This document shows positions 63,666 through 64,000 of a DNA stretch of 64,000 bases, one piece after another. The position numbers were made by a program, and so were the translations under genes. Source of the stretch: Bacteroidales bacterium (GTDB taxonomy: Bacteria; Bacteroidota; Bacteroidia; Bacteroidales; UBA932); NCBI GenBank assembly GCA_017428725.1, contig JAFRQH010000022.1:107143-171142 (forward strand), in the 5' to 3' direction. Under the pieces are notes generated by a model, which worked only from the letters and a program-made list of their open reading frames with translations, did no database searches and was not told the DNA's origin. The first letter of the stretch is position 1. Every line of letters starts with the position of its first letter.

Positions 63666-64000
63666 ATGAAAGGATTCGTGCCATATATTCTGGGATTGTG
63701 CCAGAAGAAAGAAGGAACTGAGGTTGAATTCAAGTCGGCACTCGGCGGTTTTCCGGGGAGTTTCTGGGAAACTTATTCGGCTTTTGCGAATACGAAGGGT
63801 GGCGTGATTGTGCTTGGTGTGAAGGAGAAGAACCATCGATTCACGCCCGATGGGTTCACGGATGAGCAGGTGGATAAGTATAAGAAGACGTTTTGGGATT
63901 GCGCCAATAACAAGGGCAAGGTAAGCCATTGTCTTCTGATGGATAAGGATGTGATTGAGGGAGAACTTGACGGAAAGAAGGTTCTGGTATTTGTCATTCC
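63666..64000 (+). CDS. AlbA_2/Schlafen-like ATP-binding regulator (3' truncated by window)
   Basis: ATG 63666 opens a frame that runs to the window end (about 111 codons seen). The translated start reads MKGFVPYILGLCQKKEGTEVEFK, followed by FWETYSAFANTKGGVIVLGVKE, the hallmark of AlbA_2 (Schlafen-like) proteins, often annotated as ATP-binding or transcriptional regulators and common in mobile islands. The GC content matches the integrase. It lies 109 nt after the integrase stop on the same strand. Any C-terminal helix-turn-helix or effector domain lies outside the window. Confidence 0.85.
   Translation, partial: MKGFVPYILGLCQKKEGTEVEFKSALGGFPGSFWETYSAFANTKGGVIVLGVKEKNHRFTPDGFTDEQVDKYKKTFWDCANNKGKVSHCLLMDKDVIEGELDGKKVLVFVI

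Overview
The window reads as chromosomal DNA of a high-GC member of the Bacteroidales; a Rikenellaceae/Alistipes-like organism is my best guess. The signs are a SusC/SusD pair, bactofilin, type B ribosomal protein L31, TAnnTTTG-type promoter boxes before many genes, few recognisable Shine-Dalgarno sequences, many ATGA/TGATG stop-start overlaps, and a PII/DUF1538 unit. Most of the window is GC-rich core genome. The last ~2 kb (from about 61.9 kb) is visibly AT-richer and carries a tyrosine integrase and the start of an AlbA/Schlafen-type gene, so it looks like the edge of an integrated element.

Layout. 1-4.9 kb: 3' part of secA, bactofilin, yicC (minus) and glnS. 4.9-8 kb: an ABC-F ATPase downstream of a ROK regulator (both minus). 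8-13.6 kb: four tightly coupled plus-strand genes (output-less HAMP sensor-like membrane protein, TrkH potassium channel subunit, RecD-like helicase, S9/DPP4 peptidase). 13.6-18.4 kb: THUMP-like methyltransferase carrying an in-frame palindromic insertion, phosphoglucomutase, an EF-hand-loop protein, endonuclease III and FtsE. 18.5-25.1 kb: large TPR protein plus outer-membrane barrel, then gyrB. 25.2-30.3 kb: an alpha-oxoamine synthase and an SDR (sphinganine- or capnine-type long-chain base synthesis), PgpH-like c-di-AMP phosphodiesterase, and a short trigger factor. 30.4-36 kb: SusC/SusD. 36-38.3 kb: DUF1538 membrane protein with two dissimilar PII-like proteins. 38.3-46 kb: sulfatase, CE15 esterase, GH78 rhamnosidase and CE7 acetyl esterase (glycan degradation). 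46-50.8 kb: minus-strand peptidase operon (small membrane protein, DPP4-like, unknown secreted protein, M20). 50.9-53.9 kb: L31B, glmM, DUF1343 protein, tRNA-Glu(CTC). 54-56.6 kb: a shortened PriA-like protein without Walker A, MsrA and an FlK-like thioesterase. 56.7-61 kb: hypB, a 944-residue Fe-S/flavin oxidoreductase, hypA, and a small membrane protein, with no hydrogenase structural gene in view. 61-64 kb: GNAT, lipoprotein, integrase, AlbA-domain gene.

The observations I would follow first are: (1) a DUF1538 transporter-like protein with two different PII-like partners; (2) four divergent gene pairs sharing a symmetric promoter layout CAAAnnTA-N12/13-TAnnTTTG; (3) a PriA-like protein that has lost the ATP-binding loop and zinc module while keeping both termini; (4) an in-frame palindromic insertion in a methyltransferase gene; (5) the hypB-oxidoreductase-hypA unit; (6) the long-chain base locus; and (7) a set of genes whose start codon lies 4-7 nt from the promoter box, implying leaderless mRNAs. 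All functional statements rest on reading the sequence and on remembered family features; no search was run.
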